A stretch of 64,000 nt of DNA from a bacterium (lineage in GTDB: Bacteria; Krumholzibacteriota; Krumholzibacteriia; LZORAL124-64-63), in the NCBI GenBank assembly GCA_016703265.1, contig JADJCK010000001.1, positions 1 through 64,000 on the forward strand. Reading direction: 5' to 3'. How positions within the stretch are numbered: position 1 is the stretch's first letter; every line of letters begins with the position of its first letter. A program made the position numbers and the translations under genes. Under the pieces are notes generated by a model that saw only the letters and a program-made list of their open reading frames with translations, did no database searches and was not told the DNA's origin. Below, piece by piece: positions 8,789-18,201 of the stretch.

Positions 8789-9079
8789 ATGGCCATGAAC
8801 ATCAAGCCGCTGGCCGACCGTGTCATCGTCAAGCCGGCCGAGAAGGAAACGATGAAGGGCGGCATCATCATTCCGGACACCGCCAAGGAAAAGCCCATGC
8901 AGGGCACGATCGTCGCGGTCGGCCCCGGCCAGATCAGCGACAGCGGCGAGCGCGTGACGCCCGAAGTCAAGAAGGGCGACACCGTGCTGTACGGGAAGTA
9001 CTCCGGCACCGAAGTCAACGTCGACGGCGTCGACTACCTGATCCTGCGCGAGAGCGACGTCCTGGCCATCCTCGGCTAG
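8789..9079 (+). CDS. groES: Co-chaperonin GroES (Cpn10)
   Basis: Seven-fold lid of the GroEL folding chamber. The product is 96 residues, the usual size, with IKPLADRVIVKPAE, the mobile loop around KGGIIIPDTAKEKP, and the C-terminal YLILRESDVLAIL. ATG 8789 has GGGAGG 8 bases upstream; the ATG at 8795 is a less likely alternative. groEL follows after 69 bases in the same transcript, under the CIRCE operator. Confidence 0.97.
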   Translation: MAMNIKPLADRVIVKPAEKETMKGGIIIPDTAKEKPMQGTIVAVGPGQISDSGERVTPEVKKGDTVLYGKYSGTEVNVDGVDYLILRESDVLAILG

Positions 9080-9148
9080 TGACCCACCGGTAACCACACT
9101 CCGGGGCGGACAAGCCGCCGACCGGTCCCTGATCAAGGAGAGGCAAAC

Positions 9149-10789
<1,641 letters not shown>

Positions 10790-10812
10790 TCGTCCTCCTT
10801 CCCGCGTGAAGT

Positions 10813-10833
10813 CCCGTCACCCCGCGTGACGGG
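10813..10833 (+). other. Perfect hairpin downstream of groEL
   Basis: CCCGTCAC, loop CCCGC, GTGACGGG: a perfect 8-bp stem directly before the terminator hairpin. It may help termination or protect the 3' end of the groESL message. Confidence 0.4.
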
Positions 10834-10840
10834 AGAAGCG

Positions 10841-10873
10841 AGCCCCTTCCGGCAATGGCCGGGAGGGGCTTTC
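10841..10873 (+). terminator. Rho-independent terminator of groESL
   Basis: AGCCCCTTCCGGC, loop AATG, GCCGGGAGGGGCT, then TTTC. The 13-bp stem has one T-G pair and one T-A pair. The T run is short, as is common in GC-rich genomes. Confidence 0.7.
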
Positions 10874-10900
10874 GCCTGCCTGCCGACGGCGGTCAGAGCT

Positions 10901-10929
10901 TTGACGCCGGCGCCGGCACGGGCTACACT
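10901..10929 (+). promoter_or_regulatory. Sigma70-type promoter placed for a leaderless mRNA
   Basis: TTGACG (10901-10906), exactly 17 bases, TACACT (10924-10929). Only six bases separate the -10 box from ATG 10936, so transcription should start on or next to the start codon. No Shine-Dalgarno sequence is present between them. Confidence 0.7.
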
Positions 10930-10935
10930 GCGCGG

Positions 10936-12081
10936 ATGCACATCCTCCACCTGGGCAAGTACTACGCGCCGTACCGCGGCGGCATGGAGACCATCCTGCA
11001 GGCGATGGCCGAGGGCCTGCTTGACGAGGGCTGCGACGTCACGCTCGTGGTCTCGGCCGAGGGGCCGCGCAGCCTGGTTGAGACCGTCCGTGGACCGGGC
11101 TCGGGAAGGGAAGGCCGCCTGCTGCGGGTGGCGCGGCTGGGGCTGGTCAATTCACAACCGATCAACCCTTCCCTCGCCGGCGACCTGCGACGCGAGCTGG
11201 CGCGCCGGAGGCCGGACATCCTGCACGTACACCTGCCGAACCCGCTGGCGGCGGCAACGTGCCTGGCCCTGCGGCGCGACCCGTCGGTCGCGAAAGTGCC
11301 GCTGGCCGTCTGGTACCACGCCGACATCACGCGACAGCGCCTGGGGGCGCGGCTCGTGGCGCCGGTGGTGACGGCCTGCCTGCGCGAGGCGGACGGCATC
11401 TGCGTCTCGTCGGCAGCCCTGCGTGACGGTTCACCGGTACTGGCGGCGTGGCGCGACAAGATCTCGGTGGTGCCGTTCGGCATCGAGGCGTTGCCGTGGC
11501 GCGATGTGGCCGCGCGGCGGGACGGCCCGCTGCTCTTCGTCGGGCGACTGGTGGGCTACAAGGGCGTCGCCGTGCTCCTGGAAGCGCTGGCGCGTGTGCC
11601 CGGGGCGCGTCTCGACATTGTCGGCGAGGGCCCGCTGGAAGCGGAACTGCGTGGACTGGCGGGCCGCCTCGGGCTCGACGGTCGCGTGCGCTTCCTCGGC
11701 GAGATGGACGGCTCGCGAATCGCCCAGCAACTGGCGGGCGCCCGCGCTCTCGTCCTGCCGAGCATCGACCGCAGCGAGGCGTTCGGCCTCGTCCAGCTCG
11801 AAGCGATGGCGGCGGGCGTGGCCGTGATCTGCAGCGACCTGCCGACCGGTGTGCGCGAAGTGGGGCTGCCGGGGCGCACCTGCCTGCAGGTGGCGCCGGG
11901 GGACATCGACGCGCTGGCCGGTGCGATTGCCGACATCTGCGCCGCCGGCGATCTTGCTGACAGACTCGGTGAAGCCGGCCGCGCCCGTTTCGACGAGCAT
12001 TTCACGCGGGAGGCGATGATCGGTCGCCTCCTGGCGTGGTACCGCCGGTTGGCGGCCGACACGAACGGCGGGGCGTCCTGA
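10936..12081 (+). CDS. GT4-family glycosyltransferase
   Basis: Retaining glycosyltransferase of the GT-B fold, 381 residues. The N-terminal domain opens with ILHLGKYYAPYRGGMET. The C-terminal domain has LLFVGRLVGYKGVAVLLEAL, IVGEGPLEAEL and the sugar-nucleotide-binding region DRSEAFGLVQLEAMAAGVAVI. The acceptor and donor cannot be told from sequence. ATG 10936 is six bases after a -10 box, so the message appears leaderless. It overlaps yqeC by one base (TGATG), though its function seems unrelated to that cassette. Confidence 0.9.
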   Translation: MHILHLGKYYAPYRGGMETILQAMAEGLLDEGCDVTLVVSAEGPRSLVETVRGPGSGREGRLLRVARLGLVNSQPINPSLAGDLRRELARRRPDILHVHLPNPLAAATCLALRRDPSVAKVPLAVWYHADITRQRLGARLVAPVVTACLREADGICVSSAALRDGSPVLAAWRDKISVVPFGIEALPWRDVAARRDGPLLFVGRLVGYKGVAVLLEALARVPGARLDIVGEGPLEAELRGLAGRLGLDGRVRFLGEMDGSRIAQQLAGARALVLPSIDRSEAFGLVQLEAMAAGVAVICSDLPTGVREVGLPGRTCLQVAPGDIDALAGAIADICAAGDLADRLGEAGRARFDEHFTREAMIGRLLAWYRRLAADTNGGAS

Positions 12082-12914
12082 TGCGGTATTCGTTCCTCGA
12101 CCCCTGGCACGTGTTCCTGCCACGCGAAGCTGGACATGTCGTTGCCCTCTGCGGATCCGGCGGCAAGACATCCCTGCTGATGGAGATTGCCCGCCTGTGG
12201 GCCGCGGAGGGCCTGCCTGTCGTGGCGACGACGACAACGCGTACCGAACAGCTCGCCGATGTCCTGGCGGTCGATTCGGCGGCGACGGCGGCAGCGGCAA
12301 GAACGGCACCGGTCGTCTACCGCCACGGAGGCGTGCGCGCAGACGGCAAGTGGGAAGGCATTGCCGCGGCGGACGTCGATGCCCTCGACAGCGAACTGCC
12401 CGGACGCCTCGTCGTTGTCGAGGTCGACGGTGCGGCGAAGCGGCCGTTCAAGTACTACCGCGCCGGTGAGCCGGTCTGGCCGCAGCGGACATCGCTGGCG
12501 CTGGTGGTCATGGGTGTGGGTGGCGTCGGCGACCTGGCCGGCGAGGTTGTGCACCGCCTCGGGCGCGAAGACGTCACCGATCCGGTCGGCGTTGCCGCCG
12601 GTGACGTCTGGCAGTGGGACCAGGCCTACACGCTGCTCACCGGGCCCGGCGGCTATCTCGACCAGGTGCCAGAGGGCGTGCCGGTGGTGCTGGTGCTGGC
12701 CGGACTCGAGGACCAGCCCGACAGCATCGGCCTGTTCGGGTTTACCGGGCGTGCGATGGAGCACCCGCGGGTGCCGCTGGTGCTCTTCTGCAGTCGCGGT
12801 GAAGGCGGCCTCTCGCTGCGGGCCGCGTGCCGGATCGAGGGCGAGGACGAGGACGAGGAAGAGGACGCCGACGACGGCGCCGTTCATCCAGGCGACGATC
12901 ATGACCGGGGCTGA
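12081..12914 (+). CDS. yqeC: Selenium-dependent molybdenum hydroxylase accessory protein YqeC
   Basis: A P-loop protein of 277 residues that matches YqeC, known from genome context to accompany selenium-dependent molybdenum hydroxylases; its biochemical role is not settled. A nucleotide-binding loop is visible at CGSGGKTSLL (about 26-35), then TTTTRT, VEVDGAAKRPFKYY and a GLEDQPDSIGLFGF segment. The C-terminus is an odd acidic low-complexity tail (EGEDEDEEEDADD) encoded by repeated GAGGAC units. The start overlaps the preceding gene by one base and the end overlaps the next gene by 14 bases. Confidence 0.82.
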   Translation: MRYSFLDPWHVFLPREAGHVVALCGSGGKTSLLMEIARLWAAEGLPVVATTTTRTEQLADVLAVDSAATAAAARTAPVVYRHGGVRADGKWEGIAAADVDALDSELPGRLVVVEVDGAAKRPFKYYRAGEPVWPQRTSLALVVMGVGGVGDLAGEVVHRLGREDVTDPVGVAAGDVWQWDQAYTLLTGPGGYLDQVPEGVPVVLVLAGLEDQPDSIGLFGFTGRAMEHPRVPLVLFCSRGEGGLSLRAACRIEGEDEDEEEDADDGAVHPGDDHDRG

Positions 12915-13575
12915 CGTTGACGCCGTCGCACGGTGCGATGTCGCGGTCATCATGTGCCGCGGGTCCAGCCGCCGGTTCGGCTCCCCGAAAGCCCTCGCCT
13001 GCGTGGGCAACGACCCGCAGCCCCTGCTCCGGCGCGTTGTCGATCGCTTCACCGGCCGCTTCGCCGGCGGCATCATCGTCATCACCACCGGGGACCTTGA
13101 AGCCCGGTGTCGCAGTGCCCTGGAGGGCGTGCCGGACGTGGTCGTGGTTGCCGGACCGGCCGGAGGCGACACGGCGCTCACACTGGCTTTGGCGTGGGAG
13201 CACCTGACTGCCCGGGCGCCGACCTGCACGCATGTCTGGGCGCATCCTGTCGATGTGCCGGATATCTCGGCGAAAACGCTCGTGCAGCTTGCCGGCGTGT
13301 CGGAGTCGCGGCCGGAACGGGCCGTGCGCCCGACCTGGTCCGGTACGCCCGGTCATCCGCTGGTCCTGCCGGTGGCGACACTGGGCCTGCTCGCGCCGGA
13401 AGCCAGGACCTGGACCGGGCCCTGGCGCGCATTGATGGAGCAGGCGGTGGCGGAGGGGCGCATTTCCGCCCCGGTGCTGGTCGCCGTGGCGGACCCCGGC
13501 GTGGTCCACGATCATGACGAACCTGGTGCAACGGGCGGCGCCGCCGCCTCTGGAGGCCGGAACGATGACACCTGA
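12901..13575 (+). CDS. MobA-like NTP transferase (molybdenum cofactor cytidylyltransferase type)
   Basis: Nucleotidyltransferase of 224 residues in the MobA/MocA family, which attaches CMP or GMP to molybdopterin. The signature loop is unusual: VIMCRGSSRRFGSPK, where relatives usually have AAGxSxRxGxPK, so a Cys-Arg pair replaces the small residues. Later motifs look normal: HPVDVPD in place of the usual metal-binding Asp loop, and SGTPGHPLVLP. The start at 12901 lies inside the end of yqeC. Between yqeC and xdhC-like genes this is expected to be the cytidylyltransferase for the hydroxylase cofactor; an early stop in yqeC could instead indicate an ancestral fusion. Confidence 0.75.
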   Translation: MTGADVDAVARCDVAVIMCRGSSRRFGSPKALACVGNDPQPLLRRVVDRFTGRFAGGIIVITTGDLEARCRSALEGVPDVVVVAGPAGGDTALTLALAWEHLTARAPTCTHVWAHPVDVPDISAKTLVQLAGVSESRPERAVRPTWSGTPGHPLVLPVATLGLLAPEARTWTGPWRALMEQAVAEGRISAPVLVAVADPGVVHDHDEPGATGGAAASGGRNDDT

Positions 13576-14431
13576 TCCCTGGCGCACGCCGTGCGAAGGC
13601 GACGTTCTGCTTGAACTGGGCGCCATGGTCCATGAGCAGCGCGCCGGCGTGCTGGCTACGGTCGTGCGCACCGAGCGGTCGACGCCGCGGCAGCCCGGCG
13701 CGAAGATGATCATCCATCCCGACGGCAGGCTGACGGGCAGCATCGGCGGCGGTGCCGCGGAGGCCCATGTCGTGGGCTGTGCCGGCGAGGTGGCGGCGGG
13801 TGGCGAGTGTCGACTCGTCGCGATCGATCTCGACGGTGGACATGGCGTCTGCGGCGGTCGCATGGAGATCTTCCTGGAACCCGTGCTTCGCGCCGTGCCC
13901 TTCGTGTTGGTCGGCGGCGGCCACGTGGGGCGCGCCATGGTCGAGGTCGGCCGCACCCTGCCGTTCCGCTTCCTGCTGGTCGATGACCGCGCGGACATCC
14001 TCGAAGGTCTGCCGGACAGTGCCGGCGTCCGCACGGTGGCCTGCGGGCCCGAGGCCTTGGCGGGCCATCTCGTCGGCGCGGCGGGGGGCGCCGTGCTCAT
14101 CGCCAGCCGCGGCCATGCCCAGGACGCCGACTACCTCGAGGCCCTGCTGAAGGCGGCACCGGGCCTCGGCCGGCCGTTCGTGTTCATCGGCCTGCTCGGA
14201 AGCCGCGTCAAGACGGCTGTCACGCTCAAGGAACTGGAGCGGCGCGGGGTGGCGGCACCGTCCCTGGGGCGCGTGCGGGCGCCGGTGGGACTGGATCTGG
14301 GCGACGAGACGCCCGCCGAGATCGCACTGGCGGTCCTGGCCGAGGCACTGGCCGTGGTGCGCGGTCGCGCGTTCCTGAAGGACGAGGCCGGACGTGAACT
14401 CGGTCTACGGCTGAGGAGCCGGCGCACGTGA
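13565..14431 (+). CDS. XdhC/CoxI-family molybdoenzyme maturation protein
   Basis: XdhC proteins bind molybdenum cofactor, protect it during sulfuration and insert it into xanthine dehydrogenase-type enzymes. The 288-residue product shows the N-terminal XdhC/CoxI domain (VRTERSTPRQPGAKMII, GSIGGGAAE) and the C-terminal Rossmann domain (VLVGGGHVGRAMVEV, FIGLLGSRVKTA, then DLGDETPAEIALAVLAE). GGAGG lies nine bases before ATG 13565; an in-frame ATG at 13514 is possible. It overlaps the MobA-like gene by 11 bases and yqeB by 4. Confidence 0.88.
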   Translation: MTPDPWRTPCEGDVLLELGAMVHEQRAGVLATVVRTERSTPRQPGAKMIIHPDGRLTGSIGGGAAEAHVVGCAGEVAAGGECRLVAIDLDGGHGVCGGRMEIFLEPVLRAVPFVLVGGGHVGRAMVEVGRTLPFRFLLVDDRADILEGLPDSAGVRTVACGPEALAGHLVGAAGGAVLIASRGHAQDADYLEALLKAAPGLGRPFVFIGLLGSRVKTAVTLKELERRGVAAPSLGRVRAPVGLDLGDETPAEIALAVLAEALAVVRGRAFLKDEAGRELGLRLRSRRT

Positions 14432-15222
14432 ACCCGGCCGCGGGCATCTGGATCCAGGGCGCCGGCGAGATGGCTTCGGCCGTGGCCGTGGTACTCGTCC
14501 GCGCGGGCTATCGCGTGGTCATGGCGGAGTTGCCACGTCCGCTGGCTGTGCGGCGGCTGGTCTGCTTCTGCGAAGCGGTGTACGCCGGTCACGCCACGGT
14601 CGAAGGGATCCCCGCGGAGATGGCGAGCGCGGCGGGGCTCGTCTTTCGCGAGCGGGTGGTCGGGGTCGCGGTCGACCCCGGGGCGTCCGCGCTGCGGCGC
14701 CTGGCACCGCGGGCCGTGGTCGACGCGCGACTGACCAAGCGTCCCCCGGTTGCGCTCCCGCACGCGCCGGCGCCGTTGATCGGACTCGGACCCGGCTTCA
14801 CCTGCGGCGTCGATGCCGACCTGGTGATCGAAACCCACCGGGCAGCGGGCCCCGGGACCGTCATCAGTGTCGGTGGGGCCGCTCCCGACACCGGCGTGCC
14901 CGGGGTCATCGCCGGGCACACCACGGCCAGGGTGCTGCGCGCGCCCGCCGCCGGTCACCTGCGGCCCTGCTGCGTCATCGGCGACCTGGTCGCTGCCGGG
15001 CAGACGGTCGGCACGGTTGCCGGCCTGCCGGTCATCTCGCAGCTCGACGGGCTCCTCAGGGGCCTCATCCACGAGCAGGCGGAACTTTACGCCGGGCTGA
15101 AGGTTGGCGATGTGGATCCCCGGGGTGGTGCCACCGATCCCCGCGTGGTCACCGACAAGGGACTGGCGATCGGCGACGGGGTGCTGCGGGCGCTGGGTCG
15201 GCTTGGTGTCGCCGCCGGTTGA
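14428..15222 (+). CDS. yqeB: Selenium-dependent molybdenum hydroxylase system protein YqeB
   Basis: YqeB is a marker of the selenium-dependent molybdenum hydroxylase trait; its molecular function is unknown. The 264-residue protein has a Rossmann-like start (IWIQGAGEMASAVAVVLVRAGY), then VDARLTKRPP, IGLGPGFTCGVDADLVIETHR and a C-terminal segment with PCCVIGDLVAAGQTVG that resembles a biotinyl/lipoyl-like turn. It begins with GTG inside the stop region of the xdhC-like gene (GTGA overlap). With yqeC, the MobA-like gene and xdhC it completes a four-gene maturation cassette, but no hydroxylase subunit or selD is in the window. Confidence 0.85.
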   Translation: MNPAAGIWIQGAGEMASAVAVVLVRAGYRVVMAELPRPLAVRRLVCFCEAVYAGHATVEGIPAEMASAAGLVFRERVVGVAVDPGASALRRLAPRAVVDARLTKRPPVALPHAPAPLIGLGPGFTCGVDADLVIETHRAAGPGTVISVGGAAPDTGVPGVIAGHTTARVLRAPAAGHLRPCCVIGDLVAAGQTVGTVAGLPVISQLDGLLRGLIHEQAELYAGLKVGDVDPRGGATDPRVVTDKGLAIGDGVLRALGRLGVAAG

Positions 15223-15239
15223 CGGGCCGGGGACGTGGA

Positions 15240-15269
15240 TTGACAGCCCCGGGGCCCGATGGTTATGTA
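15240..15269 (+). promoter_or_regulatory. Sigma70-type promoter of the TPR gene
   Basis: A perfect TTGACA (15240-15245), then TTATGT with a 17-base spacer or TATGTA with an 18-base spacer. The predicted transcript starts next to the hairpin at 15276. Confidence 0.65.
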
Positions 15270-15275
15270 AGGAGT

Positions 15276-15307
15276 GGCCCCGGCCACGCGACCGGGCCGT
15301 TTCTGTT
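15276..15307 (+). other. Hairpin at the 5' end of the TPR transcript
   Basis: GGCC-CGG pairs with CCG-GGCC around loop CCACGCGA, with one bulged C, followed by GTTTCTGTT. It lies just after the TTGACA promoter. It could terminate the upstream yqe cassette, act as an attenuator, or stabilise the 5' end. Confidence 0.35.
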
Positions 15308-15364
15308 ACACGGGCGGCGCCGCGAGGCCGTTGCCGCACTGCTCCCCCTGCTGGAGGTAAACAC

Positions 15365-16549
15365 GTGGTTCGGATGCGCAGGATTCTCGAAGGCGGACGG
15401 GCGTTGACCGGGGCGCTGGCCCTGGCCCTGGTTCTGGGCGGCGGCGCGGCCCTGGCCGAGTGCCAGCCGGGCCAGTTGCAGGAAGCCAACCTCGCCTACC
15501 AGTCGGCCAAGGAGTTCCTCGACGCTCAGAGCTGGGACCAGGCGCTGGCGCGCCTACAGTCCATCGTGGGCGTCTGCCCGGAGCATGTCGAGGCAACGCG
15601 CGGCATCGGCACGGCGCTGATGGGCAAGCAGCAGTTCGCACTGGCGGTGCCTGCTTTCCAGAAGGTGATCCAACTGCGGGGCGAGGACGTCCAGGCTGGT
15701 GACTTCAACAACCTGGCCCGTGCATTCGCGCAGCAGAAACTGTACAAGGAAGCACGTGCCGAGTTCATGAAGGCCGAGCAGCTGGCGCCGGATGACTGCG
15801 GCCTGCTGTTCAATCTCGCGGCCATGCACGATGCCGCCGGTTTCTCGACACAGGCTGTCGATGTCTGCCAGCGCCTGCTGGACGAGGACTCCTGCGAAAA
15901 GGTGCGCGACAAGGTCCTGGTCATGATGGCGAAAGTGGCAGGACGGGCCGGCGAACAGCAGAAGCGTGCCGGCAACGGTGATCGTGCCCAGTACTTCATG
16001 GAACTGTCGCAGCAGTACGGCGGCCAGGCCGGCGGCTCGACGACGAACGACCTCATCAAGCAGAAGATGAAGGCCGGGCAGTACGGAGAGGCCGCCACGT
16101 TGCTTGAGGGCATCCTGGCGAAGAACGCGGAGCAGCCCAATGCCTGGCTGAACCTGGCGCGCGCCAAGGACCAGCTCGGCGACGACCCCGGCAGCATCAC
16201 GGCCTACGAACGGTACCTGGCCCTGAAGCCCACCGACACCACCGAGTGGGGTGCCATGCTGCAGGTGATGGTCGAGTCCGGTCGTTGCAGCGACGCGGCC
16301 ACGCGGTCCGCAGCAGCCTTCGACGAGCACCGCGCCAAGGGCCACCTGGCCGTCGCCCCGATCCTCTTTTCGTGGGGCCTGGCCCTGGAATGCCAGAAGG
16401 ACTATGACGGCGCCCGGGCCAAGTTCACGCAGTGCGCAGAGAGCGGCAGCGAGCGCTATGCCGCGTCGGCGCGTCGCCAGGTCGAACGTATGGATGGACT
16501 CAAGGCCGTGGCCGACGCCGAGCGCAAGAAGGCTGCCGGAGGCCGCTGA
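15365..16549 (+). CDS. Exported tetratricopeptide-repeat protein
   Basis: A 394-residue protein with a signal peptide (about 1-32, hydrophobic ALTGALALALVLGGGAALA, cleavage near AEC). The mature part is made of TPR-type helix pairs: for example AKEFLDAQSWDQALARLQSI, GTALMGKQQFALAVPAFQKV, LARAFAQQKLYKEARAEF and LARAKDQLGDDPGSITAYERY. TPR arrays act as protein-binding scaffolds; the partner is unknown. GTG 15365 is preceded by GGAGGT at a good distance; ATG 15374 is a possible alternative. A strong terminator follows, so it is probably a single-gene transcript. Confidence 0.8.
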   Translation: MVRMRRILEGGRALTGALALALVLGGGAALAECQPGQLQEANLAYQSAKEFLDAQSWDQALARLQSIVGVCPEHVEATRGIGTALMGKQQFALAVPAFQKVIQLRGEDVQAGDFNNLARAFAQQKLYKEARAEFMKAEQLAPDDCGLLFNLAAMHDAAGFSTQAVDVCQRLLDEDSCEKVRDKVLVMMAKVAGRAGEQQKRAGNGDRAQYFMELSQQYGGQAGGSTTNDLIKQKMKAGQYGEAATLLEGILAKNAEQPNAWLNLARAKDQLGDDPGSITAYERYLALKPTDTTEWGAMLQVMVESGRCSDAATRSAAAFDEHRAKGHLAVAPILFSWGLALECQKDYDGARAKFTQCAESGSERYAASARRQVERMDGLKAVADAERKKAAGGR

Positions 16550-16586
16550 CCGGGGTGGATGAACGGCCCCTCGTGTGCGATATTAC

Positions 16587-16623
16587 CCCCGCGGGCCCCT
16601 TGGCGGCCCGCGGGGTTTTTTTT
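16587..16623 (+). terminator. Strong Rho-independent terminator
   Basis: CCCCGCGGGCC, a 7-base loop, GGCCCGCGGGG, then eight T residues. A perfect 11-bp GC stem; the clearest terminator in the window. It separates the TPR gene from the aminotransferase operon. Confidence 0.93.
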
Positions 16624-16648
16624 GCCGCCGAACGGCGGGGAGGTTCCC

Positions 16649-17803
16649 GTGGGACGACTGCAGAAGCTGCCGCCATACCTGTTTGCCGCCCTCGACGCCG
16701 CCAAGCGCCGTGCGCGCGAATCCGGCGTGGCGGTGGTGGACCTGGGCATCGGCGACCCCGACCGGCCGACACCGCCGGAACTGATCCGGGTCATGACCGA
16801 GGCCATCGCCGATCCGACCTGCCATCGCTATCCCGCCCAGCGGGGAGACACGGACCTGAAGCGCGCGATCGCCGGGTGGCTGCGGCGCAGGCATGGCGTG
16901 GAAGTGGATCCCGTGACGCAGGTGCTGGTGCTGATCGGCAGCAAGGAAGGGCTCGCACACCTGCCCATCACCTGCGTGGAAGAGGGCGACAACACGCTGG
17001 TGCCGGACATCGGCTATCCGGTGTATGCACAGTCGACGATCCTGGCAGGTGGCCAGCCGCGCACGTTCCACCTGCGCGCCGAGTCCGGGTTCCTGCCCGA
17101 CCTCGACGAAGTGGCGTCGCTGATGGACGATCGCACGCGCCTGCTCTTCCTCAACTACCCGAACAACCCGACCGGAGCCACGGCCGATGCCGCGTTCTGG
17201 CGACGTGCTGCCGATCTCTGCGCTTCGCGCGGCGTGACCCTGGTGAATGACGCGGCCTACCTGGAGATGTCGCTCGACGGACGCGCGCAGCCGTGCCTGC
17301 TGGCGACGGCCGATGCCCGGCGTGAACGCGTGGTCGAATTGCACAGCCTGTCGAAGATGTTCAACATGACCGGCTGGCGTATCGCCTTCGCCGTGGGACA
17401 CCCCGAGCTGATCGAAGCCCTCGGTCGCGTGAAGGACACGATGGACAGCGGGGTCTTCACGGCCATCCAGCGCACGGCGGCGTTTGCCCTCGGCGCCGAC
17501 TTCGAGCGCCTGCTGGCCGGTGTCGCGGCGCCCTACGCGGCGCGGCGCGAGAAGCTGGTGGCCACGCTGGGTGCCGCGGGCTACGAGATCTTCCCTGCGA
17601 AGGCCACTTTCTATGTCTGGTGCCGCATCCCGACCGGCGAGGAGGCGGCGGCATTCTGCCAGCGGGCCCTGGCCGAGATCGGCGTCGTCATCACCCCGGG
17701 CACCGGTTTCGGTTCGGGGGGCGAGGGCTGGTTCCGCCTCAGCCTCACGGCCTCGGAATCGGACCTCGAGGAAGGTGCCCGACGGCTGGCGGGTTGGCGA
17801 TGA
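16649..17803 (+). CDS. Class I/II PLP aminotransferase, LL-diaminopimelate aminotransferase-like
   Basis: Fold-type I PLP enzyme, 384 residues. The N-terminal VVDLGIGDPDRPTP, the LNYPNNPTGA loop, and the Schiff-base Lys236 in HSLSKMFNMTGWR are all seen. The overall pattern fits the DapL/aspartate aminotransferase branch, which makes LL-diaminopimelate for lysine and peptidoglycan; other members act on aspartate or alanine, so the substrate is not certain. GTG 16649 is chosen because GGGGAGG lies five bases before it. It is the first gene after the terminator and overlaps folB by four bases (ATGA). Confidence 0.8.
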   Translation: MGRLQKLPPYLFAALDAAKRRARESGVAVVDLGIGDPDRPTPPELIRVMTEAIADPTCHRYPAQRGDTDLKRAIAGWLRRRHGVEVDPVTQVLVLIGSKEGLAHLPITCVEEGDNTLVPDIGYPVYAQSTILAGGQPRTFHLRAESGFLPDLDEVASLMDDRTRLLFLNYPNNPTGATADAAFWRRAADLCASRGVTLVNDAAYLEMSLDGRAQPCLLATADARRERVVELHSLSKMFNMTGWRIAFAVGHPELIEALGRVKDTMDSGVFTAIQRTAAFALGADFERLLAGVAAPYAARREKLVATLGAAGYEIFPAKATFYVWCRIPTGEEAAAFCQRALAEIGVVITPGTGFGSGGEGWFRLSLTASESDLEEGARRLAGWR

Positions 17804-18201
17804 ACGACAGCCTTCGCCTTGAGGGCATCGACGTCTACGCCCATCACGGCGCCCACCCGGCCGAACGGGAACTCGGGCAGCGTTTCGTGGTGGATGTCGA
17901 GATGCAGGCCGATCTCGAGGCGGCCGCTGCGAGCGATGACCTGGCGCGCGGCATCGACTACGCGGCGGTTCACGGCGTCGTGGTAGCGGCTGCGACCCGT
18001 GGTTCGTTCCACCTCATCGAGTCCCTGGCCGGCTGCCTGTGCCGGGAATTGCTTGCTGCGTTCCCTGCTGAACGGGTGCGCGTGACGGTGCGCAAGACAC
18101 AGCCGCCCATCAGTGGGTTCTTCGGGCACGCCCAGGTCACCCTCGAACGCGACCGGGGCTGGGCCGCCAAGTCGGCGGCGACGGGCCGGGTCGACGCATG
18201 A
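17800..18201 (+). CDS. folB: Dihydroneopterin aldolase
   Basis: Splits 7,8-dihydroneopterin to 6-hydroxymethyl-dihydropterin in folate synthesis. The 133 residues include RLEGIDVYAHHGAHPAERELGQRF, the substrate-anchoring FHLIESLAG segment and VTVRKTQPPISGFFGHAQVTL, where a Lys followed by PPI is characteristic. It overlaps the aminotransferase gene by four bases and folK by four bases. folB and folK encode consecutive steps, which supports both calls. Confidence 0.93.
   Translation: MNDSLRLEGIDVYAHHGAHPAERELGQRFVVDVEMQADLEAAAASDDLARGIDYAAVHGVVVAAATRGSFHLIESLAGCLCRELLAAFPAERVRVTVRKTQPPISGFFGHAQVTLERDRGWAAKSAATGRVDA

Noticed and set aside
12187..12900. A long N-terminal extension of the MobA-like protein overlapping yqeC
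   Set aside because: The extension is an alternate-frame reading of yqeC, low complexity and rich in Arg. The protein family starts after ATG 12901.
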